Positions 12,606 to 24,560 of a DNA stretch of 64,000 nucleotides are shown here, one piece after another. The position numbers were made by a program, and so were the translations under genes. The DNA is taken from contig NC_052404.1 of the NCBI RefSeq assembly GCF_009389715.1, positions 12,453,756 to 12,517,755 of the forward strand. The letters run 5' to 3'. Each line of letters opens with the position of its first letter. The stretch's first letter is position 1. The notes under the pieces are model-generated. The model ran no database searches and had not been told where the DNA came from. It worked only from the letters and a program-made list of their open reading frames with translations. Origin of the DNA: Phoenix dactylifera. Taxonomy: Eukaryota; Streptophyta; Magnoliopsida; Arecales; Arecaceae.

Positions 12606-15552
12606 AGGCACTGTAAGACGTGTATTGGTTGGCAAACATGTAGTGTTTTCTTATAATATCAGATATATGATCAGCTGGTTGAATAGCTCAAAAGTAGTTA
12701 TAAACTTTCCAAATTTATTATGAAACAAATAACCAGAAAAAACAGATTTTTCAAGAATTTTTATTATCGTCTAACCGTTACAGATGCTTTTTCCTATGTT
12801 GCAACCAAACATAGTCTAAGAGTGAAGGTTGAGGAAAATCAAAAGGCATGCAAGTTTCCTGCTTACAAAGGTCACTGGAAAAATAAAATAGAAACATCTT
12901 GTCTTATTTCAACATTATGCACTGATAAAGTGAGAAGTTAGAATATGAACTTAGAGCAAACCTACTGATACTGGTACGATTGAGCTATCTAAGTATGATG
13001 TCGGTTTTAGTTAGATTTATATGAATTTGGTAATATTGACTTAATTTGATTGGAAAAATGTTTAATAGACTTTGGTAGACCAAAAAAAACACAGCTAAGA
13101 TTTATGGATGCCCTATGAGATTCCTGAGAAAGGAAGGCATCGATCTTGATCTAAACCCTAAAAACAAATAAATATAAGATTATTGATGGAGAATTTTGGT
13201 AATCTAGTTTAGAGTACACCACCAACAACAAAATGTCCTTAGAGCCTAGAGAATCAGTATAGCGACTGCTCAATTAATATAATGTCGATGTAAATCAAAT
13301 CAATAAGGAAAACCATATGAGCTTATAAGGGACCTATCTAAAGGTCGGTAATAAGTAATCTTTGATAGAGGTGTCAATAAACCATCGTGCTCGTCCTCCA
13401 TGTAATTCTTGCAGCTTGTATCTCTGCCACCCATAATTGGATAGGGGTATAATTGGATAGGGGTTGTAGTTTTCACGTAAAAAAAGATTCATCTTCCTTT
13501 GCACGAATCCACCATTGAATCATGCAGTGGTCGCTTTAAGATCCATACAGATGGATTGATGAATGAGTTAGGAATGTTTTGAGATATGTGTAGAGGGTGC
13601 TTTAATGGTTGACATCGCGAAAGAAGATCAATCATTCTTTCATACGAAAGATACAATCCGGACCTGATAACCTCCCATCCACCTACATGCGTGCGAGCAA
13701 TGTAGGCCTTAGTTGATAATTGTTCGACTACATGCCAGCCTAATATGCTCCCATTTCATGGAGGGCCATGATCCCTGGGTGATACCCAAAATGGACATAG
13801 GATTAGCTAGCTTGTGCGGAATCATGTACCCAAACTTGTAGTATTTGTGAGATACGGTCCAAGCGTTTGTATGCTTTCGGTTTAATTTCAGCCACTATGG
13901 GGCTTGATCAAGTGTGCTTTGTGCGCTCCGTGACTCGAATTTGAATATTTGATGGGCAAAATCAAGGTGCAGCATACCAGAACGAACAGAAGAAGATATC
14001 CAATCAAGTCACACGGAAGACGTCCGAATCGATCTACATCTCTACATGAGATGAATCCACTTAGAATCAGCTTTGCATATTACAGGGCAGGCAAGTAATA
14101 GAGTCTACTTTGTTCTCAATCTTGTCCTTTCTTCGGACCTGACCTACCGGAAAAAAAATCAGGAAGATACATTGTCAATCATGTGCTGCAAAGAGAGGAA
14201 ACAGAAACCCATCCTCCTGTAATTTGGAAGACCGAAAAAGAGGGAAACAGGTTATGGCCATCATGTACAATAAAGTTGCTCGGATTTAGAGGAAAACAAC
14301 TTTACAGGCTATTTTTCTTTTCCTTTCCTTTGATGAGTCCCTCTGCTTGACTTCTTGGAAGAAAGTTGGTTTTAGAAGTCTAGAATCCATCCCTTATAAT
14401 CTAAAATATAAAGAAATCTGTTACTCCTAATTATAGATTTGTCCCGTGCGACCAGCATGTTGTAAATTGTTACTCCTTAAATCTTCAAAACCTCGTCCGG
14501 TATAAAGAAAGGTCTCTTGGTCAAAGTGGGGTGCTCTTACCCAAGCCAAATGAAACTTAGCCCCTTTCGTTTACCAAGAAAACCACACTTCTCGGTTTTT
14601 AATGAATGACGCATTTGTTAAGGAGCCGTTTTCTTTCTTCATCTTGCAGTCTCGTCTTTCTTTTTTTCTTGTGCATGGGAGAGTGGGGGTGAGAGAGAAA
14701 TTCCTCACAATTTTGAGATCTTTTGCTATCAAGAAAAACAGACAACCACAAGGTTGCCTTTCTTGGTCAAACAATAGACAACCATAATTAAGGCCTTCTA
14801 TAGCCATCCAACCATCCAAGGTGCGAATTGAAAAAAAAATCATTAAAAATTTGATAAGATATGCTGGCGTATATTTTTTAATATAATCGACGTTGCCATA
14901 ATCTCGGGAAAGATCATCGTTGGAGGAGACAGATTCGGTTTACGTGGATTAAAATTAGAAAGAAATTAAACTTGCAAAATAATCTTCTAGTCTTCTTAAT
15001 GAAGAAAAATTAGGAAAGATATTTGAAAGCTTGCTCTCTTTAACGAAAAATATGTGTCAGGAAATGAATCCGCTATTATTTTTCCTTGCAAACATATGGA
15101 GCGGGGGTTGATTGGATTTTTATTCTCTTTACCTCCCGATTGGGAGGTGCGAAGGAATCCGCTCACCCTTGATTTCCTTCTCTAAGAGAGGGAGAATAGT
15201 AATAAAGGGATCTTTGGATGGCAAGATACCATGATTCTCCAAATTGATTCGGTATTTAGCATTTAGTAATTGAAAGACTTTTTAAAGACGTCATCCCATC
15301 CCGCTGCTCCGACTCCACTTCATGAATGGATGACTTGTTGTGAAGCTAATGTCATCTTCTTATATATCCGTGTTTTAGACTTCTAGTAATACATATTTAC
15401 GAATAAACTTGTGGAAGTAATCAAGAACAAAAGCAATTTCTCAAAAATGATGCATCGAGCAAGTTTTTTTTCTTCTCAAAACATATACTATAAATCAGCT
15501 CGAGCAACAATTCAATTGCAGGGATATGTGAATTTCTGATTCCACCGAACAG
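12606..15552. other. AKR1-AKR2 spacer, no gene recognised
   Basis: AT-rich DNA with no long open frame and no recognisable gene. The open stretches near 12720-12940 and 14571-14843 have no family resemblance and read like chance. Towards the right end lies the relic AKR exon. Confidence 0.5.
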
Positions 15553-15653
15553 ATGCCGTGACCATTATTATTAATTCACCTGAGGACGTCTCCAAGGCAC
15601 CAAGTAAAGCCTCAGGGGACTTGCAGCCGGACTGCTGCATTGACCTCTATCTG
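15553..15653 (+). pseudogene. Relic fourth exon of another AKR4C gene
   Basis: The segment matches exon 4 of AKR copy 2 (17594-17681) and some flanking intron. Shared text includes the upstream 'aatttctgatt', the acceptor 'gaacag', 'gaccatt', 'tcacctga.gacgtctccaaggcac', 'ttgcagc.ggact' and 'attgacctctatctg' followed by a gt donor. Relative to copy 2 it carries a short AT-rich insertion ('attatta' type) near its start and several substitutions, so it cannot code as it stands. The downstream intron also shows echoes (aagtagtctgcaag against aaagtttgcaagg). I saw no other relic exon nearby. It is nearer to copy 2 than to copy 1, so it is probably the remains of a duplicate of copy 2. Confidence 0.75.
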
Positions 15654-15770
15654 GTATGATAAGAACTAGATTATTTATTCGAACTCCTGTACGAATTGGT
15701 AAGTAGTCTGCAAGATCTTGGAGTACTTCCTGCTACGTACGTATGGATCACCCGACTGATAATGTTATAA

Positions 15771-15803
15771 TTTAACTTAAATAATATTATTATTTAAGTT
15801 AAA
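15771..15803. repeat. Perfect AT-rich palindrome
   Basis: Two 15-nt arms (tttaacttaaataat and its reverse complement) surround a 3-nt loop, about 120 bp after the relic AKR exon. It could be a cruciform-prone site or the remnant of a small inverted-repeat element. Confidence 0.8.
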
Positions 15804-16249
15804 TATTGTTATTGTTGTTATTATTGCCGAGGAGGAGGATCGAGGAGGTAAATCACTTAAAAATGGTAGTATTATTTAATATTTTGATTGGGAAAAAAAA
15901 ATGATGATGCAGTTATTTAGCTGAGAGATTTCCTCCTCTGACCGACCGATTTTGGTTGAGCGAGTCAGCGCCGATTACACTGCTCTGTCCTTGGATCCCT
16001 CTCCCTCGCCTTTGCGTTCCCAGAAGCGAATTAGCCGGGGGAAAAGGAAACCATAAAACAAAGCCTTCATTAACGGAGAGAAACAAAAAGGGTGTTCGTT
16101 CATACTTTCTTTTTTTCTTTTCCCCTTCACACAATTTTCGTGTTGTCAAAAAAATCCTGGGCATTTTCCTCCTTTCCGATTGATGCAATGAGAGTCTTGC
16201 CAAAATCCCTTCTCCAAACGCTTTCTCTATCCAACTTTTAGGCCTACAA

Positions 16250-16258
16250 TTTATAAAA
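16250..16258 (+). promoter_or_regulatory. TATA-like box of AKR copy 2
   Basis: The sequence tttataaaa lies about 100 bp upstream of the ATG at 16356 and is followed by a pyrimidine-rich leader (about 16261-16340). Confidence 0.45.
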
Positions 16259-16355
16259 TTATTCCCCCTTTTTTTTTTCTTCTTTGAAGAAAACTATATT
16301 TGATAAGAATCGGGATTTCTTTCTTTTCCCTTCCAGTGATCTTCAGCAGAAGGAA

Positions 16356-19300
16356 ATGGAAAGTGAAGGGAAGCCTGAATTTGGGCCGCGCTACTTTGAG
16401 CTCAACACGGGTGCCAAAATACCGGCCGTTGGGTTAGGGACGTGGAAAGCTCCGGCTCGGTTGGTGGGCGATGCCGTTATTGCCGCCGTGAAGGTATGTA
16501 TAAATTCTCACTTACAATCTCAAAGTTTCTTTAAGCTTGTTTCAATCTCTATTTTTCGGTACGCTTCTTGTTTTAGTGTCATATATACATACCTCCTCGC
16601 ATTAATATTATTTTTGAACCCTTTCTGTTGATTCAAGAATGTTTTGAGTTAGCTCTAATTCCTTGAGCTCTCTAGGTAGCTAGCATACTATATGATGTCT
16701 GAGTCGTTAGGTAAAGGAAAAAGGAGATATGGTTAAGTTGCCTATGGAAATATATTGATAGAGACAACTCTTAATCCAGCCTAGTGAGAGAGCTAAATGT
16801 ATTAATTTGTTCAAAAAATTCATTTGATTATTGTTATTAGAGTTTCCTTTTGCTATAAGTAAATGATGAGATGCATGACTCATCTAATCTCTGCTCTGAA
16901 TGAACTAGTCCAGGTGGTAAACTATACCGGCTGAATGAGATGTCAACCATGGATTCATTCCCATTATATGCTGCTTATATGTTAAAGCTACTTGTGCAAC
17001 ATGCATGCATGACCAGAACATTCATATCTATGGATTCAAGGCTGACAGATATCTATTCTGCAGGCTGGATATAGGCATATTGACTGTTCCAGAGTGTATG
17101 AAAATGAAAAGGAGGTTAGCGAAAAGATCCATTACTTTTTTCTATGCTCTTTGATTATAGAAGTAGGATCTTCTCGAATTTATACTGGGAAATGCTTTAA
17201 TATCTGCCCTTTTAATCTCCATTTATTAGTAGACCTCCGTGCATTCCACTTTTTTTTTTCTTTTCAAGTTTTTGTTATCACGACGCAATTTATTGTGAGG
17301 TATTGAGATTTCAGAATGCCGATAAATTCTGGGTTTCTTTATCTGAATGAGGTTATGCAGTTCATACCGTTCTATGACAATGCTGAGCTCAATGCAGGTT
17401 GGAGCTGCCTTGAAGCAACTATTCTCCGCTGGAGTGGTGAAGCGCTGCGACCTCTGGATCACTTCCAAACTATGGTAACCCTATCGACCTCTAGGATTAG
17501 ATCTGACAATTGACTTTTCCATACATGTCGGAAAAATTTTATCCATGCATGGCAACGATATATGGTAAATTTCTGATTCTTCCGATGGAACAGGTGCAGC
17601 GACCATTCACCTGATGATGTCTCCAAGGCACTAAGTAGAAGTCTAGCCGATCTGCAGCTGGACTACATCGATCTCTACCTGGTAAAATTCTTGCATGAAT
17701 GAGGTATGGTATAAAGTTTGCAAGGTAAGGTCTTAATTAACGATGGGAATGCTTTCAGATCCACTGGCCGATCCGGACAAAGCCTGGGTCGCGTGGTTTC
17801 GAAGCAGAGGTCATGCTCCCTCTATCCCTGTCGGAGACATGGAGCGCCATGGAAGGGCTGTATGCGTCGGGGCAGGCGCGAGCAATCGGCGTGAGCAACT
17901 TCTCCACCAGAAAACTGGAGGACCTTTTAACGCATGCCAAGGTGCCGCCAGCCGTCAACCAAGTCGAGTGTCATCCTGCCTGGCAGCAGCCCAGCCTCCA
18001 TAACCTCTGCCACTCCACAGGCGTCCATCTCTCGGTACGACATCTCTCAAATCCCGATCGATCGAGATTCGAGAGTCTGGCTAGCTATTTCTCTGACTTC
18101 TTGCATGTATCCCCGAATTTTATATACCAGGCTTTCTCTCCGCTGGGATCTCCAGGGTCGTGGATCAAAGGAGAGGCCCTCGAGGATCCCACCCTCGTTG
18201 AGATCGCCCAGAAACTTGGCAGGTCCCCCGCTCAAGTCGCTCTCCGCTGGGGTATTCAGAGCGGCCACAGCGTTCTACCAAAGAGCACGACCGAGTCCCG
18301 TATTAAGGAGAACCTCGATCTTTTCAGCTGGAGCATTCCTCCAGATCTCTTCTCCAGGTTTTCCAAAATCCCGCAGGTAATTAATATTTCGCTGTCTTAC
18401 ATCCGCGCTATCAAAATTAACATGCCCACCGCAAACATCTAACACATCCGCCGACGCCAATATTTAGGCCCTGTTTCGGGGAGCTTTTGGAGGGCCAAAA
18501 AGCACTTTCTGGCCCTGCAAAAGTACTTTTAGATGAAAAACTGTGTTTGGTAAATTTTTCAAAAAGCTGTTTCAGCTTTTGCGGGAAGCTGAAAACAGCT
18601 TTTGGGAGGAAGCTCCAATTTGGAGCTTTTGGGAGGAAGCTGTTTCAGCTTTTTCGGAAAGCTGTATTTTTGACAAAAATGCCCATATTAAAATAACATA
18701 ATTACATAGTTTGTCCCTTTATAAACCTAAAAATCTGCTGGAGCCAAGAACCCTAGCCGTCAAACTCCCTTCCATAAGAAAAGGTATTTTTCTTTTCAAT
18801 TTTTGTATGCATCTCTTGAACCACATTTTAGAAGAAAAAAAATTTAATCCTTTTCCATACCTTCCAAAATCAATCTATTGTTTTTTTTTATCATCAACCT
18901 CGCGGCCCACGCTGAGGTCCTCCTCGAGCGTGGACCATGAAGAAGAGCCCATGGACCGCGGAAAATTATTTTATGAAAAATTATTATGAAAAATTATTTT
19001 ATACTAATAATTATAATATTTTATACCTTTATTTTTATGTTATACTATAAATATAATATCATATTATATTATATCATAATACATTAATATGCTATGTTAA
19101 ATAATTTAATATTATGTTATATTATAAAAAATTAATTTATACTAATAATTATAATATTTTATACCTTTATTTTTGTATTATACTATAAATATAATATCAT
19201 ATTATATTATATCATAATACATTAATACGTTATGTTAAATAATTTAATATTATGTTATATTATGAAAAATTAATTTATACTAATAATTATAATATTTTAT

Positions 19301-20247
19301 AACTTTATTATTGTATTATACTATAAATATTATATTATATTACATTACATTATAATACATTAATATGTTATTTTAAATAATTTAATATTATGTTATATTA
19401 TGGAAAATTAATTTATAATAATAATTATAATATTTTATACCTTTATTATTGCATTATACTATAAATATTGTATTATATTACATTACATTATAATACATTA
19501 ATAAGTTATTTTAAATAATTTAATATTATGTTATATTATGAGAAATTAATTTATACTAACAATTATAATATTTTATACTTTTATTATTGTATTATACTAT
19601 AAATATAATATATATTACATTATATCATAATATATTAATATGTTATGTTAAATAATTTAATATTATGTTATATTACAAAATATTAATTTACTCTAATAAT
19701 TATATTACTATTATGCTATATTAACATAATATTATTTTATATTACAATAATATTATACTATATCGTATATTTATGTATTAATTTATATTATGTTTTATTA
19801 TGTTCTGTTGTATAATACTATGCAATGTCCTTTATGGTAATTTTGTCATACAAAAGTACTTTCTCAGTTTATTTACCAAACACAAAACAAAGTACCACAG
19901 CACTTTACGAATGTAGTTACCAAACAGCAAACAGCTTTTTATAACAGCTCTACTTCAGACAGCTCTACTTCCAACAGCTCTACTTCTAACAGCTCTATTG
20001 CCAACAGCTCCTCCAAACAGGACCTTAGTGATGTCGATCGAGGTCAAATGCCAATTAATATTTAGTGCAGCAACGGTGCACCGCTACGTACGTCAGCATT
20101 TCGTCTCTTTTACTTGAGAGTAATAATGTTTAGCATCCCATCTCGGTGGGAGTGGTTCTGCAGGCAAGGCTACTCCGGGGCGACTTCGCCGTACATGAAA
20201 CGGGTCCTTACAAAAGCCTCGAAGAGCTGTGGGATGATGAAATATGA
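16356..20247 (+). CDS. NADPH-dependent aldo-keto reductase, AKR4C type (copy 2)
   Basis: Second, complete AKR4C carbonyl reductase. Exons: 16356-16493, 17064-17114, 17398-17474, 17594-17681, 17759-18034, 18131-18376 and 20164-20247. They join to 319 residues with the same intron positions and phases as copy 1. The tetrad is intact: D53, Y58 (VYENEKE), K87 (ITSKLW) and H120 (IHWPIR). The C-terminus [11 protein letters not shown] is canonical. The start [21 protein letters not shown] is preferred over the in-frame upstream Met at 16284 because it gives the usual N-terminus. Exons 5 and 6 are clearly richer in G or C at third positions than in copy 1. Introns 1-5 are short to moderate, and intron 6 carries a 1.56-kb element. 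All seven introns boundaries read GT-AG here, including the last one, which is GC-AG in copy 1. Confidence 0.95.
18467..20024. mobile_element. Non-autonomous PIF/Harbinger-like element in AKR copy 2 intron 6
   Basis: A 1558-bp insertion is bounded by TTA on both sides (18464-18466 and 20025-20027), the usual Harbinger/Tourist target duplication. Its ends form imperfect inverted repeats of about 22 bp (ggccctgtttcggggagctt against ggtcctgtttggaggagctg, about 18 of 22 matching). Subterminal regions are rich in short inverted 'aaaagctgtttcagctttt' and 'caacagctctactt' motifs. The middle is a 138-bp AT-rich tandem array. No transposase frame is present. Without the element, intron 6 would be about 230 bp. 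Confidence 0.65.
18965..19730. repeat. AT-rich minisatellite, 138-bp period, about 5.5 copies
   Basis: The block 'actaataattataatatt' recurs at 19003, 19141, 19279, 19417 (as aataataattataat) and 19555, exactly 138 bp apart each time, and once more near 19692. Each unit also carries 'tatactataaatat' and 'ttaaataatttaatattatg'. Units are very similar, with scattered substitutions. The array is internal to the Harbinger-like element. Confidence 0.9.
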
Positions 20248-20985
20248 CGTTCGGTGGATCCACCAGTCGGCCAACCAATGGTGGCGACGTTCAGTGCGTA
20301 AATGCATGCGATAGATTGATCTGGTTTTCAATCCTTAATTTTTTCTCGGTTCCTGTATCATTTTCCCCGTACCTCAACCTCAATGCCGACATTTTTTATG
20401 CTCATTGCTGGCAGCGCGAGGTAGATGACGACTCTAGTGCTACCGCGTGCCCCATGGCTCCCTGCAGGGTAAGAAATTACACCCTACACCTACACGCATG
20501 CACCGACGTGGTGGCCGTGCACCAAGCCAGCCGCCGCGATAAATGGATCTCCCATGAAGGAGACAAGGTAATTGGCATGATGCAGGGTCATATGGTACGT
20601 ACACATGATATAGGGTATAATTTTCCCTTGTGCACTGCACCATAAATCAACCTTCTCCTGTTGAAATAAAATTAGAGATGGTTTGGTCTAGCTGACATGC
20701 AATCAAGGCATTCATCTTTCCCAGCTAGAGCGGCAGGGAACGTTGTTTTTGAACCATCAAACTTATAGACTGTGGTGGCGCGCCATTAAGTATAAATCAA
20801 GAGCGATTGGGGTGGCGAGCGCAACCCATCTCGGGGAGCCTCTTCGATTTAGAAGGCAATTACCGAGAGTTGTCTTCGAACGAGGCCTCTATTCTTTCGT
20901 TATCTCGGTGGTGCCCATCTTGTACCCCCCAGTTTCAAGTCGTCTCCAATCCACCAATTTCAAGCTTTGACAGATCAGCATTCCA
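20248..20985. other. AKR copy 2 downstream region
   Basis: This holds the 3' UTR and flanking DNA of AKR copy 2. GC content is rather high at 20400-20560, but no open frame there resembles a known protein. The right part grades into the LINE remnant. Confidence 0.4.
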
Positions 20986-21345
20986 CTGATCAGGGTGAAT
21001 GGATGGTGGATTTTCTCAAGGAATTTTTGACGTCTTCTTCCATTCCGAAGTTGCCGGTGGCAGGTCCGAGTGATTAATTGTGTTTTGGTATTCCTTCCCG
21101 GTTACGAGAAAAAGTGACATCCAGTGAATCTCATCCTCGATTGTCGTGGAAAGTGAAGACGCACCAATTGTTATGGAGCTTAGCAAGGGATCGGCTCCCA
21201 ACCTATCGCAATCTCAATAGGAGGCCTTTGACATGTGCAACACTCCTAATGTCCGGTCGTGGCTAGGATTTTGGATTTGGCAACAGGCCTCTTACATGGA
21301 TCTTAAGCATAACATTCCTTCACTAGGATTTTTTCATTTATGCAA
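20986..21345 (+). mobile_element. LINE fragment, zinc-binding region after the reverse transcriptase
   Basis: Around 21140-21240 the plus strand can be read as THQLLWSLARDRLPTYRNLN, which resembles the zf-RVT segment of plant L1-type LINEs (pattern 'FLWRLARDRLPTR..L.RR'). The preceding text is LINE-like but decayed. The fragment is cut at its right end by a hAT-like MITE, and its continuation resumes near 25973. No 5' UTR, endonuclease or polymerase domain is visible, so it is 5'-truncated and degenerate. Confidence 0.45.
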
Positions 21346-21698
21346 AGTAGGGCTCAAATCAAATAGAATATTAGTATATTTATATTCATATTAATTTTAT
21401 TTGATGAATTTAGATATAGATGTTAGTTAGATGCAAAAATTTATATCCATATTTATTTAAAATAGATACCGATACAAATCGAATATCGGAAGCATAGATA
21501 TAAATATAGATATAATTTGGATAATTACATTTTATAACTATAGAATCAAAGATATTGCTAAGTAGATGATAAATTAAATTAATAGAATGTTAATATGGTT
21601 ATTTATTTTCTTTAAAAAATTATGAATGCTATATAAAAATTAAATAGGATTATAAATAGAATCAAATATTCAGATACGGATCAGGTAGTTGTTCATCT

Positions 21699-22182
21699 TG
21701 TTGAGATTCATTGCTAAGTCCTAATCCTATTAGGATTCCTGTTTAGTTGGTTATTAGTCTTAATAACTTTAGAATTCTATTCATAGTTTTATGCTACTAG
21801 AATACTTATCCTTTAGCAATGATAAGTCTTATCTTCATCGTTTAGTAGTGATAAATTTTATCTTCTAGTGGGTGTTGAATCTGAGTAGGAATCAAACATC
21901 CCACTCTATTTAAGAGGACCTTTGGTGTGGCTTGAGAATACGAGAGTGGCTTAAGAAAAAGGAGAGTAGCGTGAGAAAAGAGAGAAAAGGAGAGAGTAAG
22001 AGTTGTTCTTCCTAGTAAGGAGTGAGAGAGAGCTTTTTCATATGGCTCATTCTTTTTAATAAAATATTTTTTCTTTCCTAGTTATTTTTCTTCTAGCACC
22101 TCTTTTCTATTATTTGTTTAGTGTTTGTTCTAGATCTTGAGCCGACACGATCGATCTACTTCGCATAGCGTGCCGTTCTATA
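21699..22182 (+). repeat. Left LTR of the copia-type element
   Basis: It begins tgttgagattcattgc and ends ..gccgttctata, just before the primer site. A TATA-like 'ctatttaag' sits near 21904. It matches the right LTR over its full length, with short insertions in the middle (about 21925-22010). Confidence 0.85.
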
Positions 22183-23245
22183 TGGTATCAGAGAGAGATT
22201 GGAGAGTGGTTAAGTGATTTGCGGCTTCGATCAGATTTTTTTGGAGCATAAATTTTGGAGCGGCAACTTAATTGCTGGTAGTTTATATGTTCATAGCTCG
22301 GTATGGTTGAAGAGCTTTCAATAATTCGCTGTGCTATAGTGCAAGCTTGTGGACTCTTGTTTTAGTAATTCCAGAGATGAGTTATCATGGTTGATGCTAC
22401 TATCTTCTCTCTCAATAGGTTCAACATGCCTGAACTTCCCAACATCAATGTGACTACTTTTATTATTACTACTTCTCTTCATAAGTTAAACAACATTTGT
22501 TATCCAATTTGGAAGCCTATTGTCAAGTCTTATATGAAAAGACAAGATTTATAGGATATTCTGGATGAGTCAAAGTCGATGCCAACATATACTCTCAATG
22601 ATGATGTTGTAAGAAGGAAGGAGAATCTGAAATCAAGAAAACTGATGTGGATTAAAAGTGATAGAATAAATTATCTCCATATCTAGAATATACAAGAGCC
22701 AAAAAAAGTATGGAATGTTCTCGTGGCTATCCACTCAAATTCAAGTAAGGTGAGACATTTTAAAAAAAAGTTGCCTGAAGAGTGGATCTTAGTTCCAGGC
22801 TTCCATAAAAATTTTGAAGAAGATCAGAATTGGTTTAAATATGAAGATTTGAATCAGGGGGAGCTTGATCAATTAAAGACCGGTTCAAGTTTGAAAGATT
22901 TTTAGAGTATAGTAAGGTTGCTTAGCCTGAGGATCAATTAAATTCAGAAAAAAATCTGAAATAGGAGGTGCTTAATCACATGGATGATGTATCAAGTTCA
23001 GAAGAGATCATGATTGAAGTTGCTCAAGAAGAGTCAAAGGATGCCTTAGTTCATCCGTCTGTAGAAATCTATCTTGGGGAATGAGGATGATAGTGTTATT
23101 TTGATGATTAACAAGCAATTATCTAGAGTATGTTATAAGTTAAATCGATACTACATTCTTAAGTCTGTTACTCTCAGTATATTTGTTTAAATTGATATAG
23201 ATACATTTCATTGTTCATTTGAATGAATCTAACCTTGAGATGCAG

Positions 23246-23782
23246 CAAAGTGTGGATTGAGTCGACCCAAAGGATGATTGGGTCGACCCCGACACATCAA
23301 GAAAACATTTGGCACACTTCAGCAAAAATGGCAAAGATGAACAGTGAGTTGGGTCGACCCAAGGAAAGCATGAGTCGACCCAAGGATCAAGATCCTCAAA
23401 ACAAGACAGAAAAATGGTTCTCTGGATTTACTGAGAGGGTCGACCCAAGAAGTAGTTGAGTCGACCCAAGCTTGAGTCGACCCAAACCCTGAGAGGGTCG
23501 ACCCAAAGGCAAGACAGAAAAGAAGACAGAAAAGGTTCTCTGGAAACCCTGTTAGGGTCGACCCAAGAAGAAGTTGAGTCGACCCAAGTGAACTTTGAGT
23601 CGACCCAAAGAAAGGTTGGGTCGACCCAAGTGAAGGAAAGCTGAATTCCAAGTTTCTGTGTTTCTGAAGGTTGGGTCGACCCAAGAAAAAGTTTGAGCTG
23701 ACCCAAGGTTTGGGTCGACCCAAGAAAAGTTTGGGCTGACCCAAGGTTTGGGTCGACCCAAGAAAAGTTTGGGTCGACCCAA
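23246..23782. repeat. Dispersed tandem array of the palindromic motif GGGTCGACCC
   Basis: About 16 copies of g[ag]gtcgaccc plus two gctgaccc variants occur in 540 bp, with irregular spacing (about 17-70 bp). Each is usually followed by 'aag' or 'aaag'. Copies alternate between the fully palindromic gggtcgaccc and gagtcgaccc. Several frames stay open on both strands because the motif lacks stops; these are not genes. Confidence 0.9.
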
Positions 23783-24204
23783 GCACGGGCAGAAGCATAA
23801 CGGCTAGTTGTGCAGAAGTGCTTTTTGGACTCCCAACGGCTATAAACGGCTAGTTTCTTCAATCCAACGGTCAGGAAGGACTATTTGGAGGTTGGAGAAG
23901 TATTTAAAAGGGAGTATTCATTAGAGGAAGCAAGCTTTGAAAATACATCAAGTGCATTCAAGAGAGAACCCTAGCAAGGCAAGCTTCATCCAAGTGCTTC
24001 ATTTAAGAATCAAAAGAAAGTGGTTGAGCAGATTCAAAGAGTCATCAAGAGCTCCATCCACCCTTGAAGAGTGAAGCATCCTTGACAAAGAAGAGAGAAG
24101 TCACATCAAGCGATAAATATTCTCTAAACTCTTCTTTGTAGATTATATTGTTATATTTGCTCATCTAGGAGTTTAAATCTTCTTCCTTTGTTTATTAAAC
24201 TACT

Positions 24205-24560
24205 TGTAAAGGTTGGTTGGTTAGCCCGCAAAACCAACGGAATAGGTTGATTGGTGAACCCGGAAAACCAATTGGAAAGGTTCGTTGGTGAGCCCGTAAA
24301 ACCAACATAGGTTTTTGGTGAACCCGGAAAACCAAAGTGTAAAGGTTCGTTGGTGAGCCCGTAAAACCAACATAGGTTTTTGGTGAACCCGAAAAACCAA
24401 AGTGTAAAGGTTCGTTGGTGAGCCCGTAAAACCAACATAGGTTTTTGGTGACCCGGAAAACCAAAGTGTAAAGGTTCGTTGGTGAGCCCGTAAAACCAAC
24501 ATAGGTTTTTGGTGAACCCGAAAAACCAAAGTGTAAAGGTTTTTGGATTGTGAGCCCGGA
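24205..24560. repeat. 65-bp tandem repeat, about 4-5 copies
   Basis: 'ttcgttggtgagcccgtaaa' recurs at 24281, 24346, 24411 and 24475, with 'accaacataggtttttggtg' in between. A more diverged unit precedes the run, and a partial unit follows. The neighbouring units are nearly identical. It lies inside the putative solo LTR. Confidence 0.9.

Noticed and set aside
17743-18003. Alternative frames over AKR copy 2 exon 5
   Set aside because: Shadows of a GC-rich coding exon; the AKR frame keeps the catalytic His and the splice phases.
23319-23862. Overlapping open frames on both strands with 'LGSTQ' and 'WVDP' repeats
   Set aside because: They are translations of the GGGTCGACCC array, which lacks stops in several frames; no real protein features.
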